A stretch of DNA of 64,000 bases from Diospyros lotus (GCF_014633365.1 NC_068352.1:20679310-20743309); one strand, 5' to 3'; positions 34,478 through 45,640 are shown, counted from the stretch's first letter. Program-made: numbers and translations. Notes: generated from the letters alone by a model not told the origin.

Positions 34478-36108
34478 TGATGTGACACCACAAAAAATTA
34501 GGGGTGTGTAATCAATTATAACCGAACTGAACCGACTAAAAAATACTAACCGAACCGAATTGAACCGACCAACCCTACTAACCGAACTAACTGAAATCGA
34601 ACTAACCGAAAACTAAACTGAATTAACTGAACCGATAACTGATTATGCAAAATCAGTATAGAAACAAACCATTCTACCAATTTGCAGAAATGAAATACAA
34701 GAACAGCATATGCAAAAGTAGCAAAACCATTTAGAAATTGAGAGAATACAAATTAATTTGTGCAAAAAAAGGAAATACAAATGAAAGGAAAAAATATACT
34801 GAAACTATCTCACTGAAACTAAGTAACTAACGTCACTGAAATATCAAGAAACTAATCCATAACAAGGAAACGAAGGGGATGGCCGATCATCATTGAAAGT
34901 CAAAAAATTGAAAAATTAAAACCCTAACCTAACATCAATACTTACCTGTGTCTAATGGCCGATCATCGTTGGTATGGCTGTATGGGGTCGATCATCCAAG
35001 CACAAGGGAAGGAAGAAACAAGGAGACGAAGGGGACGACGATCGGCGAAGGGAAAGGCGTCGGTCTGGTCGACGAGCTTCGACGCGCACGTCGTCGTCGT
35101 CGATTGCCCCTCCTCCACTTCGACAGCCGCCCCCATGGCCCAGATCTTGGAATAGCCCTCATTGATCGTCCAAGCACAATGAAAAGAAGAAACGAAGGCG
35201 AGGGATGGTGGGGTAAGGGTTAGGGTTCGATTCAGTCGGGTGTGGGTTCCGTGTTTTGGGGCCGCCGGAATCGATCTCGCAGTCTCGCCTGTGAGTGGGA
35301 GGGTAAGAGGAGATAGAGAGAGGGAGAAGGGAGGGGGTGTAGTTTCAGCAGCTATCGCAGGCGAGGGTGGGGGGAGAGAGAGAGAGAGAACTGAGAAAGG
35401 GGGAGTGAGTGTTGTGCGTCGGGTGGGTTCCGTGTTTTGGGGGTGGGGGGGCGCTGAACCGATTAGGTCGGTTAGGGGGAGGGGGCGGCTGAACCGGTTA
35501 ATTCGGTTAATCGAATAACCGAAAATTAGAAATATTACTAACCGAACTGAACCGTTTCATAAAAAAAATCGAACCGAATTAAATTATTTCATTAAAAAAA
35601 TAGAACCGAACCGACCAAATTGGTCGGTTCGGTTTAACTGAACTTTTGCTCACCCCTACAAAAAATTACTAGGATACCCTTACGCACTAATTGTCTCACT
35701 TGCCACATGGGTTGCTTGAGAGACTGACACGTAGCAAGTCAACAATTCGGAGCGGAGGCCAAAAAATCCTGGGCAGGCCGCAAGACCCATTCCAACTTGA
35801 CCGAGATCCTCGGGTATCGTGCCCGCTCATCACGGGTTTTAGTTCGGGTACCCCATAACGAGTCCGCCTATAAAAAACAAGAGTTCTCACCAAGTATGAC
35901 TAAGCTCTACAGCTTTCACATTTATTACTACTCACATTTACTTTGCTAATTTGAACGTCGGAGTCCACCCTGGGGGGACCCTAGCCCCGCCACTTCGTTG
36001 TCTTACAAGTTCTATTACCGAGGTCCGACATCACCAAGTCCGAGGCTCTATTCTCGAGATCCATTCGTAGAGGTGGCACGTGGTGGTCGGTCCCAAAAAC
36101 CATCATCA
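34478..36108 (+). mobile_element. Solo LTR in copy C, interrupted by hAT
   Basis: Duplicate of 31787-33412; flanked by TTTAG at 34473-34477 and 36109-36113. It ends CATCATCA. Confidence 0.82.
34499..35658. mobile_element. Non-autonomous hAT element in copy C
   Basis: Duplicate of 31808-32963 with CAAAAAAT at 34491-34498 and 35659-35666. It differs by small indels, for example a repeated GTTAGGTCGG/GAACCGGTTAATT piece near 35455-35500. Confidence 0.9.
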
Positions 36109-36639
36109 TTTAGTTTTATTAAAAATTAATATTTTATAAATTTTATTTATATTATTTAACAACATATATTTATCCAAATATACTGTCAATTTAAATATTA
36201 GCTAAACACCATCTTCATCTTTTACACATTCATTCTTATGACTTTTCACTTTGACATAATTTCCAACTCATCAAATTTCCGGCACATTCTAATACTTCAA
36301 ATTTCTGCACGTGACGCCTGCCTATGTTCTTATATATATAATTACATCTTACGTTTCAAAGTACTAGTTTGATCCATGTTTTAATTTATTAATCGAAAAC
36401 ATCAATTAGATATATATTCACATGCAGTAATACTTCATAAAATATCATGTTCTAGTCAAGGACAGATGGTTAATTTTGACATCTACTGGAGAGAGAGTTA
36501 AATATGCACAAATATAGTTACGTGTAATTTATACAAGTAAAATAAAAAAAAAAAACTCAAATAGTATGTGCAAGGAGAGATCTAGGCCCTATTATTGCTT
36601 AATAAAATAATAAAGCATTACTTGACTGAATGCATCATT

Positions 36640-36985
36640 CTATGGGATGGTCTTTCGAGGGGTGTTTTTGAGATGGGTGTTTTTGAGATGTGTAATACTA
36701 AGTTAAGTTTTGTTGATGTTCTAGATTGTACCTAGGAGATATGGTGGCCGGGTATGTTGACCCTAATATATACATGTCTATGAGTAATGATGTATGAATA
36801 TAATTTTCGTTATTAATAGCAAGAAATATGCATGACACTCTTAAATGAGTTTTGCGTATGTGTCATTTTTTCTGAGGACCCTTCTCGAATTTTTGGAACA
36901 CAGGGTCTTCAATAATGGGGATGTTATAATTATCAGAGCTTGTTAAAAGACAAATCGAGAACAATTTAGGGGCATTACAACCCTG
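36640..36985 (+). mobile_element. LTR fragment, Tekay-like
   Basis: A block around GATGTGTAATACTAAGTTAAG and AGATTGTACC matches the order of motifs in the solo LTR at 52766-53044, and it ends GGGGCATTACAA. The start is missing. It separates duplicated flank from TGAATTACCTTAG, which also follows copy A near 30247. Confidence 0.5.
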
Positions 36986-38000
36986 AATTACCTTAGTAGA
37001 ATAACAAGTATATATCATGTCTATTGATTTTTTCAACAACAACAAATGGTCCTCTTGTTGTCGGGATAAGACATTAATTATAGAATAATTATTTAGTACA
37101 CTTAATATTAATATTTGAAGTGATATTCGGGTATTAATGTATTTTATTATGTGTTATATAAATGTAAATATATAATATATTCCCAAATTAATGTGGAAAT
37201 TGAGTTTGGAAGAAACTTTTGTCTTAACCAACTTCAAAAATAGGCTTTTCCTTTGGTTGGCTAAATCATTCATCATCTTCACTATAATACTACTAAGGTC
37301 ATATGCTTATTTAGGAATAGTATATATACATGTACATAACTTTATGGTCAATTTGGTATGCTCATACTCTTGCAGCCTGGGACTAATCTTTCTTCTACTA
37401 TATATACATGGTGAATCGTAATTAGTTCTACTTTATCTTTTTTCTAAAGTGGAAGTGTAAATTATGGTTTTTTGTTTTTGTGAATTTCTTTGAAATTGAA
37501 CGCCTCTATTTTTAATTAACTTTAATTTTATACTTTTATAATTTAAATTTAGCATGGTCTCAACTACTTAATTGTAAAAAAAAGTAAATAAAAGAATCTA
37601 ATAAAATTTTAATTCTAGATAATTTAAATTCCCATATAAACTAAAAAACAGAGTTTAATATTTGAGCTTCTAAAAGAAAATTCAAGAGTCCAAATACTCA
37701 ATAAATGAAAAATAATAAATACCAAACAAAGACATTAATAGGCGCTTTAACCTACCTTTTTCTATATGAGGAACCATGCATGGATCCTTCTTAGGAGAAT
37801 ACACACACACACACATACATATATATTTATATAATGACGTGATACCACATTTTTCATAAATATTTTATCAAAATTGATTTTGGTCCAAACACGTTTTCCG
37901 AAAGATGAGCGAATGCCATGAAGAAATCAAAGCCTTCTCTGTAAAATAACAGTTTATACCGTTTTGGTGAGTTTTTGGCTGCAACGGAAAGATTCTCCTC
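36986..38000. other. Upstream intergenic region of the O-methyltransferase
   Basis: AT-rich, no gene. A CA repeat lies at 37801-37815. No transposon ends were seen. Confidence 0.5.
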
Positions 38001-38007
38001 CCAAAAT

Positions 38008-38022
38008 CATATATATATACAC
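38008..38022 (+). promoter_or_regulatory. Probable TATA region of the O-methyltransferase gene
   Basis: CATATATATATACACG lies about 95 bp before the start codon. It is followed by a CA/AC-rich leader, giving a likely 5' UTR of about 60-70 bases. Confidence 0.5.
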
Positions 38023-38111
38023 GTAAATGCATGCCAACTCCAACATCTCACCCACAAGTAGAGATCAGCTTCGATCACAAAGCCAACAAATTAAAATATC
38101 AATAATTAGTA

Positions 38112-39444
38112 ATGGCTTACGACAATGGAGTCTGTGGTGTTAACAATGGCGATCTCCTCGGAGCCGAAGCCTACATTTGGAACCAAATGTTCGGTTTCAT
38201 GAACTCTTTCAACTTGAAAACCGCAGTTGAACTGGGAATCCCAGACATCATCCACAACCACGGCAAGCCCATGAAACTTTCCGACCTCGTCGCTGCCCTT
38301 CCCATCAACCCATCAAAAGCCCACTGCATCGGCCGCCTTATGCGCAGCCTGGCTCTTTCCGGCTTCTTTCTCGAGGAAATAGCCCGAGAAAATGAACTCC
38401 TAGAAACTGAGTACACTCTCACCCCCACTTGCCGGCTTCTCTTAACCGACAATCCCTTCACTCTTTCGCCGTTCTTGCTGGCCATGCTCGACCCGAGTTT
38501 AATAAACTCGTGGCAATACCTGACGGCTTGGCTCCAGAATGACGATCAGACGGCGTTTAACACAGCCAATGGGACGTCGTTTTGGGATTACGCCGGCCAT
38601 AAGCCGACTCTGAACTTCCGGTTTAACGACGGAATGTCGGCTGATTCGAGGTTGGTAGCGAGTGTGATGATTAAGGAGTGTAAGGAAGTGTTTGAGGGGC
38701 TAAGTTCGGTGGTGGATGTCGGCGGCGGGACCGGAACAATGGCCACCGCCATTGTCGAGGCCTTCCCGCACTTGAAGTGCACAGTGTTTGATCAGCCACA
38801 TGTAGTTGCTAATTTGCAGGGGCGTAAGAACTTGAGCTTCGTTGGAGGGAGCATACTTGATGTCTTCCCAGCTGCGGATGCAATTCTACTCAAGGTATTT
38901 TAAGATATATACCTTAAAATACCTTTATATATATATATATATACCTTTGTAGTCTGGGTGTGTAAATTATCTTTATATATATATTTATACATATTATATT
39001 TCTTTATTATCTTCACTTTCAGCGATGTATATATATATACATACATATTATCTTCATTTTAGCCGATGTATATACATATATATGTATATCTTTACTTTTA
39101 CAGCTGAACTCTTACTTATATAATCTAAAATTGACCAACAGTGGATCTTGCACTTCTTGGGCGACGAAGACAGCATCACATTGTTGAAGAAATGCAAGCA
39201 GGTAATTCCAAGCAAAGAAAACGGTGGAAAGGTGATTATCATAGACATGGTGACGGGGATCTCCAAAGGAACAGAAGAGTCGGTCCAGACACAGTTCTTC
39301 TATGACATGCTAATGATGATTAATGTTGCAGGAAAAGAGAGAAATAAGAAAGAATGGGCAGAGCTGTTCTGGAAATCTGGTTTTAGTGACTACAAGATCC
39401 ATTCGGTTTTCGGATTAAGGTCCCTCATTGAGGCATACCCTTAA
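38112..39444 (+). CDS. Plant SAM-dependent O-methyltransferase (COMT-like superfamily), two exons
   Basis: Exon 1 is 38112-38894 and exon 2 is 39142-39444; the 247-base phase-0 intron starts GTATTT and ends ACCAACAG. The product is 361 residues, normal for the family. Residues 16-70 form the N-terminal dimerisation and winged-helix part. The SAM-binding glycine loop VDVGGGTGT is at 201-209, the ribose-binding acidic residue at D227 (FDQPH), and the lysine before the intron at K261. H265 fits the catalytic base, with D296 and E327 (GKER) as partners. The C-terminal FGLRSLIEAYP ends the protein as in resveratrol- and isoflavone-type enzymes. Members transfer a methyl group to a hydroxyl of phenolics in the cytosol; the substrate cannot be read from sequence. 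Two conserved motifs differ: WILH(D/N)W is WILHFL, and the usual GDM after the second strand is GSI (246-248). The intron at LLK|WILH is the conserved site. Confidence 0.93.
38895..39141 (+). other. Intron of the O-methyltransferase gene
   Basis: GT at 38895-38896 and AG at 39140-39141. It is AT-rich with many TATATA runs. Removing it joins LLK to WILH, the family's conserved exon junction, without changing frame. Confidence 0.9.
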
Positions 39445-40687
39445 TAAATCAACAGCTTCTATTTACTATTCACGTTAAATAAGTATATGAGCTTGTTATA
39501 GTTCATTCATCTAAGTTTGATGATCATTGAGGCATGCCCTTGATGAAGTCAAACATCTATAGTTGTTTCACTAAATAACCAAATGTTTTAAGGTCCATTT
39601 ATATGCAAGTCTTCATCATGTCATAGATTTGTACTAATTAAGAATTGGAATGGGGAGCTCTACATTATGACCAATATATTTGAATAATTATAAATGCGTT
39701 TTTTTCCAAATCCTACACTGAATGTTCATGTGGTGTGATATGTATGATTGTGTACATCTACACGAGATTGACAATGAGCAGGATCATTTTTTTGGGGGGG
39801 GGGGGGTCTAATTTGTCCTTTAGGTTTTAAGAGAATATACAATTTGTTTAATTAATGAAAAGTTAAGAACAACAATAATAATGACTACAATTACAACTTA
39901 GATGAGCGAAAATTATACACGTAACGCATACCAAAGAAAATTGGCGCCAGTTGATTGTGCTAAATTCACCAATCTTACTTTATAATTGTCGGGGGAAATA
40001 TATTTCATCCATTAATTAGGCATATAAATTGCTCCAAATTTGTGATTTACTTTTTGCTTCATTAACAATAGCGATTCAGCTTTATTCTTGAAATAATTAT
40101 TCTAAGTACAAATTCTGAACTGGTTCATTGGTCTTCTAAATCTTGGAATAAATCTCTATTAGAAAGAATGCTTGATGCTGATTCAATGTCTAGCGTTATA
40201 TATTAAAATCTGAATACGTCATTTTCCACTAGAAAAATGGGTGGATAATAATCATAAAGACTTAATTTGTTTGAAAGATTTCTCAAATCTTAATTCCTAT
40301 CTATCGAGTATTGGAGACCCTATTGGAAGCTTATTAGGTGCCTGCATACTATGCTAAGTGCAGAGCTAACTCAACCAACTTGCGAGTTTAGGCAAAAAAG
40401 TTTATCAAGACTTTTTTAAGAGTATTAATTTTTTATAAAAAAAATAAATAATACACATTTTTATGAGAAAAGTTCATCATTTCATTAAATTAAAATAGAA
40501 AAAAAGGTTCAAATTCAATCAATTACAAAATATGATAATCTTTTAATGATGGTAAATTTTCAATTAAAATATAATATCTAAGAGATTAAAAGAAATCAAA
40601 CAACCTATTACAATAAACAAAGGAAAAACAAAACTAATTTTTATTTGAAACTCTAAGAAGGTTGGTGCAAGTTGAGAAAAAAACTAT
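39445..40687. other. O-methyltransferase 3' flank and AT-rich intergenic DNA
   Basis: AATAAA overlaps the stop (39442-39448). A second, imperfect copy of the last codons (CATTGAGGCATGCCCTTGATG) occurs at 39529-39549. A G run lies at 39796-39807. No further gene was seen. Confidence 0.6.
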
Positions 40688-40692
40688 CTATT

Positions 40693-41219
40693 TGATGATG
40701 CGGTGGCCGATCACCTTCTTTCGCCTCTACTAGAGTACCTGCAATGGAGGTGGGGACTTGCTCCCCCGGTTGTCCTCCGACGTTCAAGTCAGATTACCAG
40801 ATCAAAGAAAAACTTAAGAAAAATATGATGATTCCCTCTATTCTCAGAATTAAAGAGTTCGATCCTTACCTCATTCTGGCCTTCTTCCTTTTATCCCTTT
40901 GCCAAGATGAGGATTCTTTTATCATTTCACGGAATCTTATTGATATGAGTTCTATAACCGCAATCTCTCCCGAAGAGTTCAGGGTAGCTCCTATCTCCAT
41001 GATCCTCGGCGGGATGGTCGATCCCGAAGAACTCGAAGAATCCTTGTCGAGCAACAGGCCAGCTGGCATGGTGATACATATCTGCCACGTGTCCCCTCTA
41101 GACCCAAGCAAGATGACATCGGTGAAGTACCTCTTTAGCGAACACATGGCATTGTTGTCAATGGTTATATTTCTGGGGCATTGGAGTAATTATGGACCCG
41201 AGGGTATTCCCCTCATCAC
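40693..41219 (-). repeat. 3' LTR of Tat element 3
   Basis: 527 bp; it matches the 5' LTR but lacks about 20-30 bases present there near 50238-50275. It is followed (minus-strand upstream) by the polypurine tract at 41220-41236. Confidence 0.9.
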
Positions 41220-41236
41220 TTGCCCCCTTACTCCTT
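41220..41236 (-). other. Polypurine tract of Tat element 3
   Basis: Minus strand AAGGAGTAAGGGGGCAAG lies directly before the LTR start TGATGA. Confidence 0.8.
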
Positions 41237-41502
41237 GAGCGCTTTGGCTTAAATGGCTCTAAGAGTGTTGAAATCTCTGAAGTTCGTGCTCCTTTTCATC
41301 CCGAGGGTCGATGCCTATGGGGCTCGAAAAGCCGAGGTGTCTTTTTCTCTCGCGCGTGTCTGGAGGGCACAGGTATCGATTTGCTCTGATGGCAATACCG
41401 CTTCCCAAGGCGCTGTCCAGACCTTTTCATCTTTTGAGCCGCTCAAGTTTCGGGTAGTTAATGCTCATCATTATCTGCCTTTTGATTTTCCACCCCTCGT
41501 GG

Positions 41503-41510
41503 TTTAAATA
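41503..41510 (+). promoter_or_regulatory. TATA-like box of the antisense gene in Tat element 3
   Basis: GGTTTAAATAAGTGCC lies 107 bases before the ATG of the antisense gene and 284 bases from the LTR border. It is followed by a pyrimidine-rich leader. Confidence 0.45.
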
Positions 41511-41616
41511 AGTGCCTCTCATTCTTCTGACTCCTTTCCTGCTTCAATCTATTTGTTGTGCCCTCGAACATCCTCATTTTCCCTGCCTTTTATCATCTTC
41601 TCCTTGACTTTCTGTG

Positions 41617-43928
41617 ATGGCGATTACTGGCTTCGGGAGGCTTAACTCGACCAATGTGGAGCTTATTAAGTGGGAAAATCACCCTGCCGCCTCCATTCCT
41701 TGCCAATGGATGAACGAAATGGAGTGCCAATAGTTTTGGGAGAAGTACGCAATTCCCGACGAGTGGGAGGTTGAGTTTAACACCAATCTCCGAGCGTGCC
41801 ATCCCGTCATCATCCGTCTCTGCATCTACAAGTGCGCCTTTGACCGGGGTGTTCGGCTACCTCCTCGCGGGAGGGTCATGTCGCTCCTACAACATCTTAC
41901 TATCGTCCCAACCCAGCTATCCCTTTTTGGGTGGAGGTACCTGATGGGGTTTATCATTATCTGTCATTTTGGTAAGATAGAACCTTCGAGGGATCTTTTT
42001 TACTACCAACCGCGATCCAGGAGGTTGGATTTCCATCTCACCCCAAATCGTGAAGGAGGGCTGTCTCATCACCTCCAAGGAGCGCCCTAAACTTGAAATC
42101 AAGGCCACAACACTCATGTAATCCGGAGGGTCAAAAGACTCAGATGATTGGAAGGAGCGTTTCGTCTTTGTCTACCCTAGACCATACGGTTCCTCGCAAG
42201 AGATTTGGTCCGTGTGTAATGGGTGGACTCTGGACACCAAATGCAAATACCCGAACCTCGAGGATATCAAAGAAGCCGCCGGTAGGATCATGGATATTAG
42301 CCGGACTTGGGAAGAGGGATGGCTTTCCAATCCGACGCTTACTAAAGCGGGCCTAGATGGCGAGACTTGTAAGTACTTGCCCTTCACTTTCTTCCTCATT
42401 TTCTCGTTCCTATCGAGTATTGATCTTCATTGTTATTTCTTTCACAGTTGAAAATCTTTGGGAGATAACTTACTCTCCTATTACCAAGGGGGTGGTCTTG
42501 AACTTCCCTCACAGTAAGGGCCCCTCGGTTCCTTCCAAAAGCAAGAAAAACTCTAAGAAGGCTCCTACACCTTCTCAAGGCCATGGACTCTCAATGCCGC
42601 CTGAGCAAGCCTCAAAGAGCACTAGATGTAAAAAATCCCCGGTCTCATCCCGATTAAGAAAAATGGCGGAGGGGGACCCTCAGACCTTCCAAGAGGCTCC
42701 TAAGGACAGTGTTGAGGCGTGTTTGAAAGACCCTTCCATGGGATTGCCTGCCCCTAGGAATAAGGAAAATCCCTATCCCACTCAACAATCCATTGCCACA
42801 GCACCCGCCTCCACGCAGAGCCTCTTCGGTGAGGACACCAAGACCATCTCTCAGGCTCTGGAGGTAGCTAGGGCGTAGGCCTAGGGTGGTCGGCCACCTG
42901 CAGGTACGAAGCCCCCCTCAATGCCTCCTAGCATTCTTTTACCTTCTGTTTTCAAGCGGATTTTAAAGCCTCTGGCACCAAAAGGGCGCCTAGAATTGAC
43001 AGGGGAAGCTTCGCTGGAGGGGGCTTCCGTTCTGTCTGCGAAGGAGATAATAGCCCAAAGAACGAAGCGGGAAAGAATAGAGCCTACTTTTCCTCCATCT
43101 TCATCCTAGGCGACTTCCACCTTCAAGGCAGCCGAGCCTCCTACTAAAGCTTTGGCTATTTGCAGCGCCTCTCCAATTGCGGGCGAACCAGATTATTGTG
43201 CCGAGATTCTCAAGGTAACTCGCTTCCATCCGCCCCTTCCTTTTGAATTCTTTCCACACTAATAGGCTTTGATTCTTATTTTTTCCCTATTCTTCAGAAC
43301 CTCTAGGGTTTTCAAGATTTAATCGCCTGGCGAGAATCAAAATTCGAGCTCGGATTACCTCTTTGGAGTCCGAGATTGAGAGGCTTCGAGGGCTCGAGTT
43401 CCTTTCTTCGAAACTAGCAGATCTTTAGCATAGTGTACATATTCTCACCAAGTCGGTTAAGCTGGCATAAGAAGAAGCAAGACTCACCAACGAACCCGAA
43501 ACTTAAGCTCGCGAGGATCTGGAGTAGGCTCAGAGAAATATGCTAGAAGCTCATCAAGCTAACTACAGGCTTGGGGAGGAACTGGACGCTACGAAGGGCG
43601 CAAACGACCTGCTCAGAGAGAATATAAAGAAACTCACCTTTAGAGTTGAAGGAGGCCAAGAAGGGACAGGTCAAGGCGTTGGAGTCCTACTCTCGGTGCA
43701 AGGAAGACTTTTGCACCGCTCATACCCAACTCCAATCTACGTTTAAGGATGCTCGTGTGGCCTTTTAGAACGGTCGTGAGGATTTCCGACGCTTATGCTG
43801 TAGAGTTAGAAGGAGTCCTTCGAGGTGGGTTCGAGCATATGAAGAAGCTTACGAAGGAGTGCTTCCTGAACCTGGACGTGGACTCCATCCCCTTTGATGT
43901 TACTGCTGCTTTATCTTCCTTAGAGTAG
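41617..43928 (+). pseudogene. Antisense, intron-containing gene relic in Tat element 3 (gypsy-type transposon domain plus coiled coil)
   Basis: The gene runs opposite to gag-pol between integrase and the 3' LTR. It starts MAITGFGRLNSTNVELIKWE. A frame further on gives SDDWKERFVFVYPRPYG, which resembles the WKxxFFFV part of the plant 'putative gypsy type transposon' domain (Pfam Transposase_28, named from memory). Two introns with GT-AG ends are likely: 42369-42447 (79 bases) and 43215-43297 (83 bases). Between them lies a Ser/Pro/Lys-rich region; after them a Leu/Glu/Lys-rich coiled-coil-like region (about 43340-43660). The end reads SIPFDVTAALSSLE, then a stop at 43926-43928 and AATAAA at 43958. 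Stops (for example after MECQ) and frameshifts make it inactive. Confidence 0.6.
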
Positions 43929-43957
43929 AAGCTTTTGTATTCAAAGCTTGTTGCTGT

Positions 43958-43963
43958 AATAAA
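43958..43963 (+). terminator. Polyadenylation signal of the antisense gene
   Basis: AATAAA 30 bases after the stop of the antisense gene relic, oriented with it. Confidence 0.5.
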
Positions 43964-44097
43964 ATTTCAACATACTTTCGCTTGTCTTTGGGAAATTTTC
44001 TTTACTTAAATGTTTCCTCGCTTAATTAATTTCCCTTACTTCTCATCAAGGACTAAAAACAATTTCTTGGAGATCAGATCTGATCCGCCTTCATTTC

Positions 44098-44480
44098 TTG
44101 TCGAGGGTTCGGGCCCCTATTGAGGGTTCGGGCCCCCCACGGATTACATCTGGTCCTTTTATTTTTCATCGATGGTTCGGGCCCCCCGCGGATCATATCT
44201 AATCCTTGTATTTTTCATCTAGGGTTCAGGCCCCCCGCTAATCACATCTGATCCTTTTATTTTTCATTGAGGGTTCGAGCCCCCCGCGGATCATATCTGA
44301 TCCTTGTATTTTTCATCGAGGCTTCGAGCCCCCCGCGGATCACACTAATCCCTTTATTTTTCATCAAGGGTTCGAGCCCCCTGCGGATCACATCTAATCC
44401 TTTTGTTTTTTGTCAAGGCTTCGAGCCCCCCCGCGGATCACATCTGATCCTTTTATTTTGTTGAGGGTTCGAGGCCCCCC
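44098..44480. repeat. Tandem array of ~49 bp units in Tat element 3
   Basis: GGTTCG(G/A)GCCCCCC-type cores begin at 44124, 44174, 44223, 44272, 44321, 44369, 44418 and 44466, giving a period of 48-50 bp and about seven to eight copies. Between cores is CGGATCACATCTGATCC plus TTTTATTTTTCAT. The array lies just downstream of integrase in the element's 3' region. Confidence 0.92.
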
Positions 44481-44689
44481 AAAGTTAGGCTTCCTTTTGG
44501 TCAGGGGTAGTCCCTTGGGTCTTTTGGGACAAAGAGCCTTTACTGATAGGAGAGAAAAATAGGTTTATTTTAAAGTAACATATGAAAATCATAACAAAGA
44601 AAACATTACTGATAGAACTTCCATAAATTTTGCACGTTCCAAGCATTTTTAACTGGTGTACCCTCGGGGGTCTGGAGTTTGTAAGCACC

Positions 44690-45640
44690 AGGGCTGAGAG
44701 CTTCCACCACCTTGAAAGGACCTTCCCAATTTGGTGTTAGCTTGTTTGCTTCTCGGGCCCCTCAAATATCTGCTCATCGTAATACCCAATCTCTAGGAAC
44801 AAAATATCGTGCTCTTACTCTTCGATTGTAGTATCTTTCAATACGTCAATTGTAGGTGGCCTGCCGAATCTTTACTTGATCATGAAGTTCATCAAGGAGG
44901 TCTAAGTTATCCCTTAGATTCTGCTTGTTGGATTTTGGGCTAAAGAGCTTTACCCTTAGTGTAAGCACTCCTATCTCAACCAGGATTAATGCTTCCGAAC
45001 CGTAACATAGGCTGAAAGGAGTTTCGCCTGTAAATAACTTTACAGTGGTCCGATAAGACCATAGAATTTTTGGTAATTCTTCCACCCAGCTGTCGTCTGC
45101 CTTATCCACTCGTGATTTTAGGCCATGCAACAAAGTTCTGTCAGGGAGTTCAATTTATCCGTTGGCTTGTGGATGGGCTACTGAAGTGAACTGCTGCCTT
45201 ATTCCTAACTCTTGGCACCATTATTGGACAGATCGGTCAGTGAACTGAGTACTGTTATCAGATATTAGTACCCAAGGAATCCCAAAGTGATAGACCACAT
45301 TCTTCCACATGAATTGTTTTACACGTCGAGCGGTGATGGAAGTCACTGGTTCAGCTTCAACCCACTTCGTGAAATAATCAATGGCTGCTATGATGTACTT
45401 AACCTGTCCAGCCGCTAGGGGAAAATTCCCCAAGATGTTGATACCCCATTGAGCAAAAGGGCAAGGCGTAGCCAAATGAGCTAGGGTGACAACTGGTACA
45501 TGAACCAAGTTAGAGGTTCGCTGGCATCTGTCGCAGGTCCTGACCAACTGCTCTAAGTCCTTCACCATCGTCGGCCAATAGTACCCCTACCGAAGAGCTT
45601 TTTGGCTGAGGGTTCGAGCTTCGATATGGCTTCCGCATAT
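44690..45640 (-). pseudogene. Integrase region of Tat element 3
   Basis: MVKDLEQLVRTCDRCQRTSN contains the CxxC of the zinc-binding domain. Core pieces WGINILGNFPLA, AAIDYFTKWVEAEP and LISDNSTQFT cover the first two catalytic Asp positions. HPQANGxIEL near 45170 holds the catalytic Glu region after a stop. The end (44690-44770) has NWEGPFKVVEALSPGAYKL, as in gypsy integrase C-termini. Stops at about 45220 and 44845 break it. Confidence 0.85.

Larger units (their letters stand above)
33884..36577. repeat. Tandem duplication unit, copy C
   Basis: It is nearly identical to copy B, including all nested insertions, so it was copied after those insertions. It ends at AGATCT (36578-36583), followed by AGGCCCTATTATTGC as at the end of copy A. 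Confidence 0.93.

Noticed and set aside
34948..35518. 91- and 92-codon frames repeated at 32258-32533
   Set aside because: They lie in the non-autonomous hAT element and are repeated only because copies B and C are duplicates; no transposase similarity.
42357..42878. 173-codon frame as an independent gene
   Set aside because: Its first 24 or so codons lie in what looks like an intron (42369-42447); the rest is better read as an exon of the antisense gene relic.
44098..44480. CRISPR-like array
   Set aside because: Units are simple diverged tandem repeats without unique spacers, inside a plant retrotransposon.
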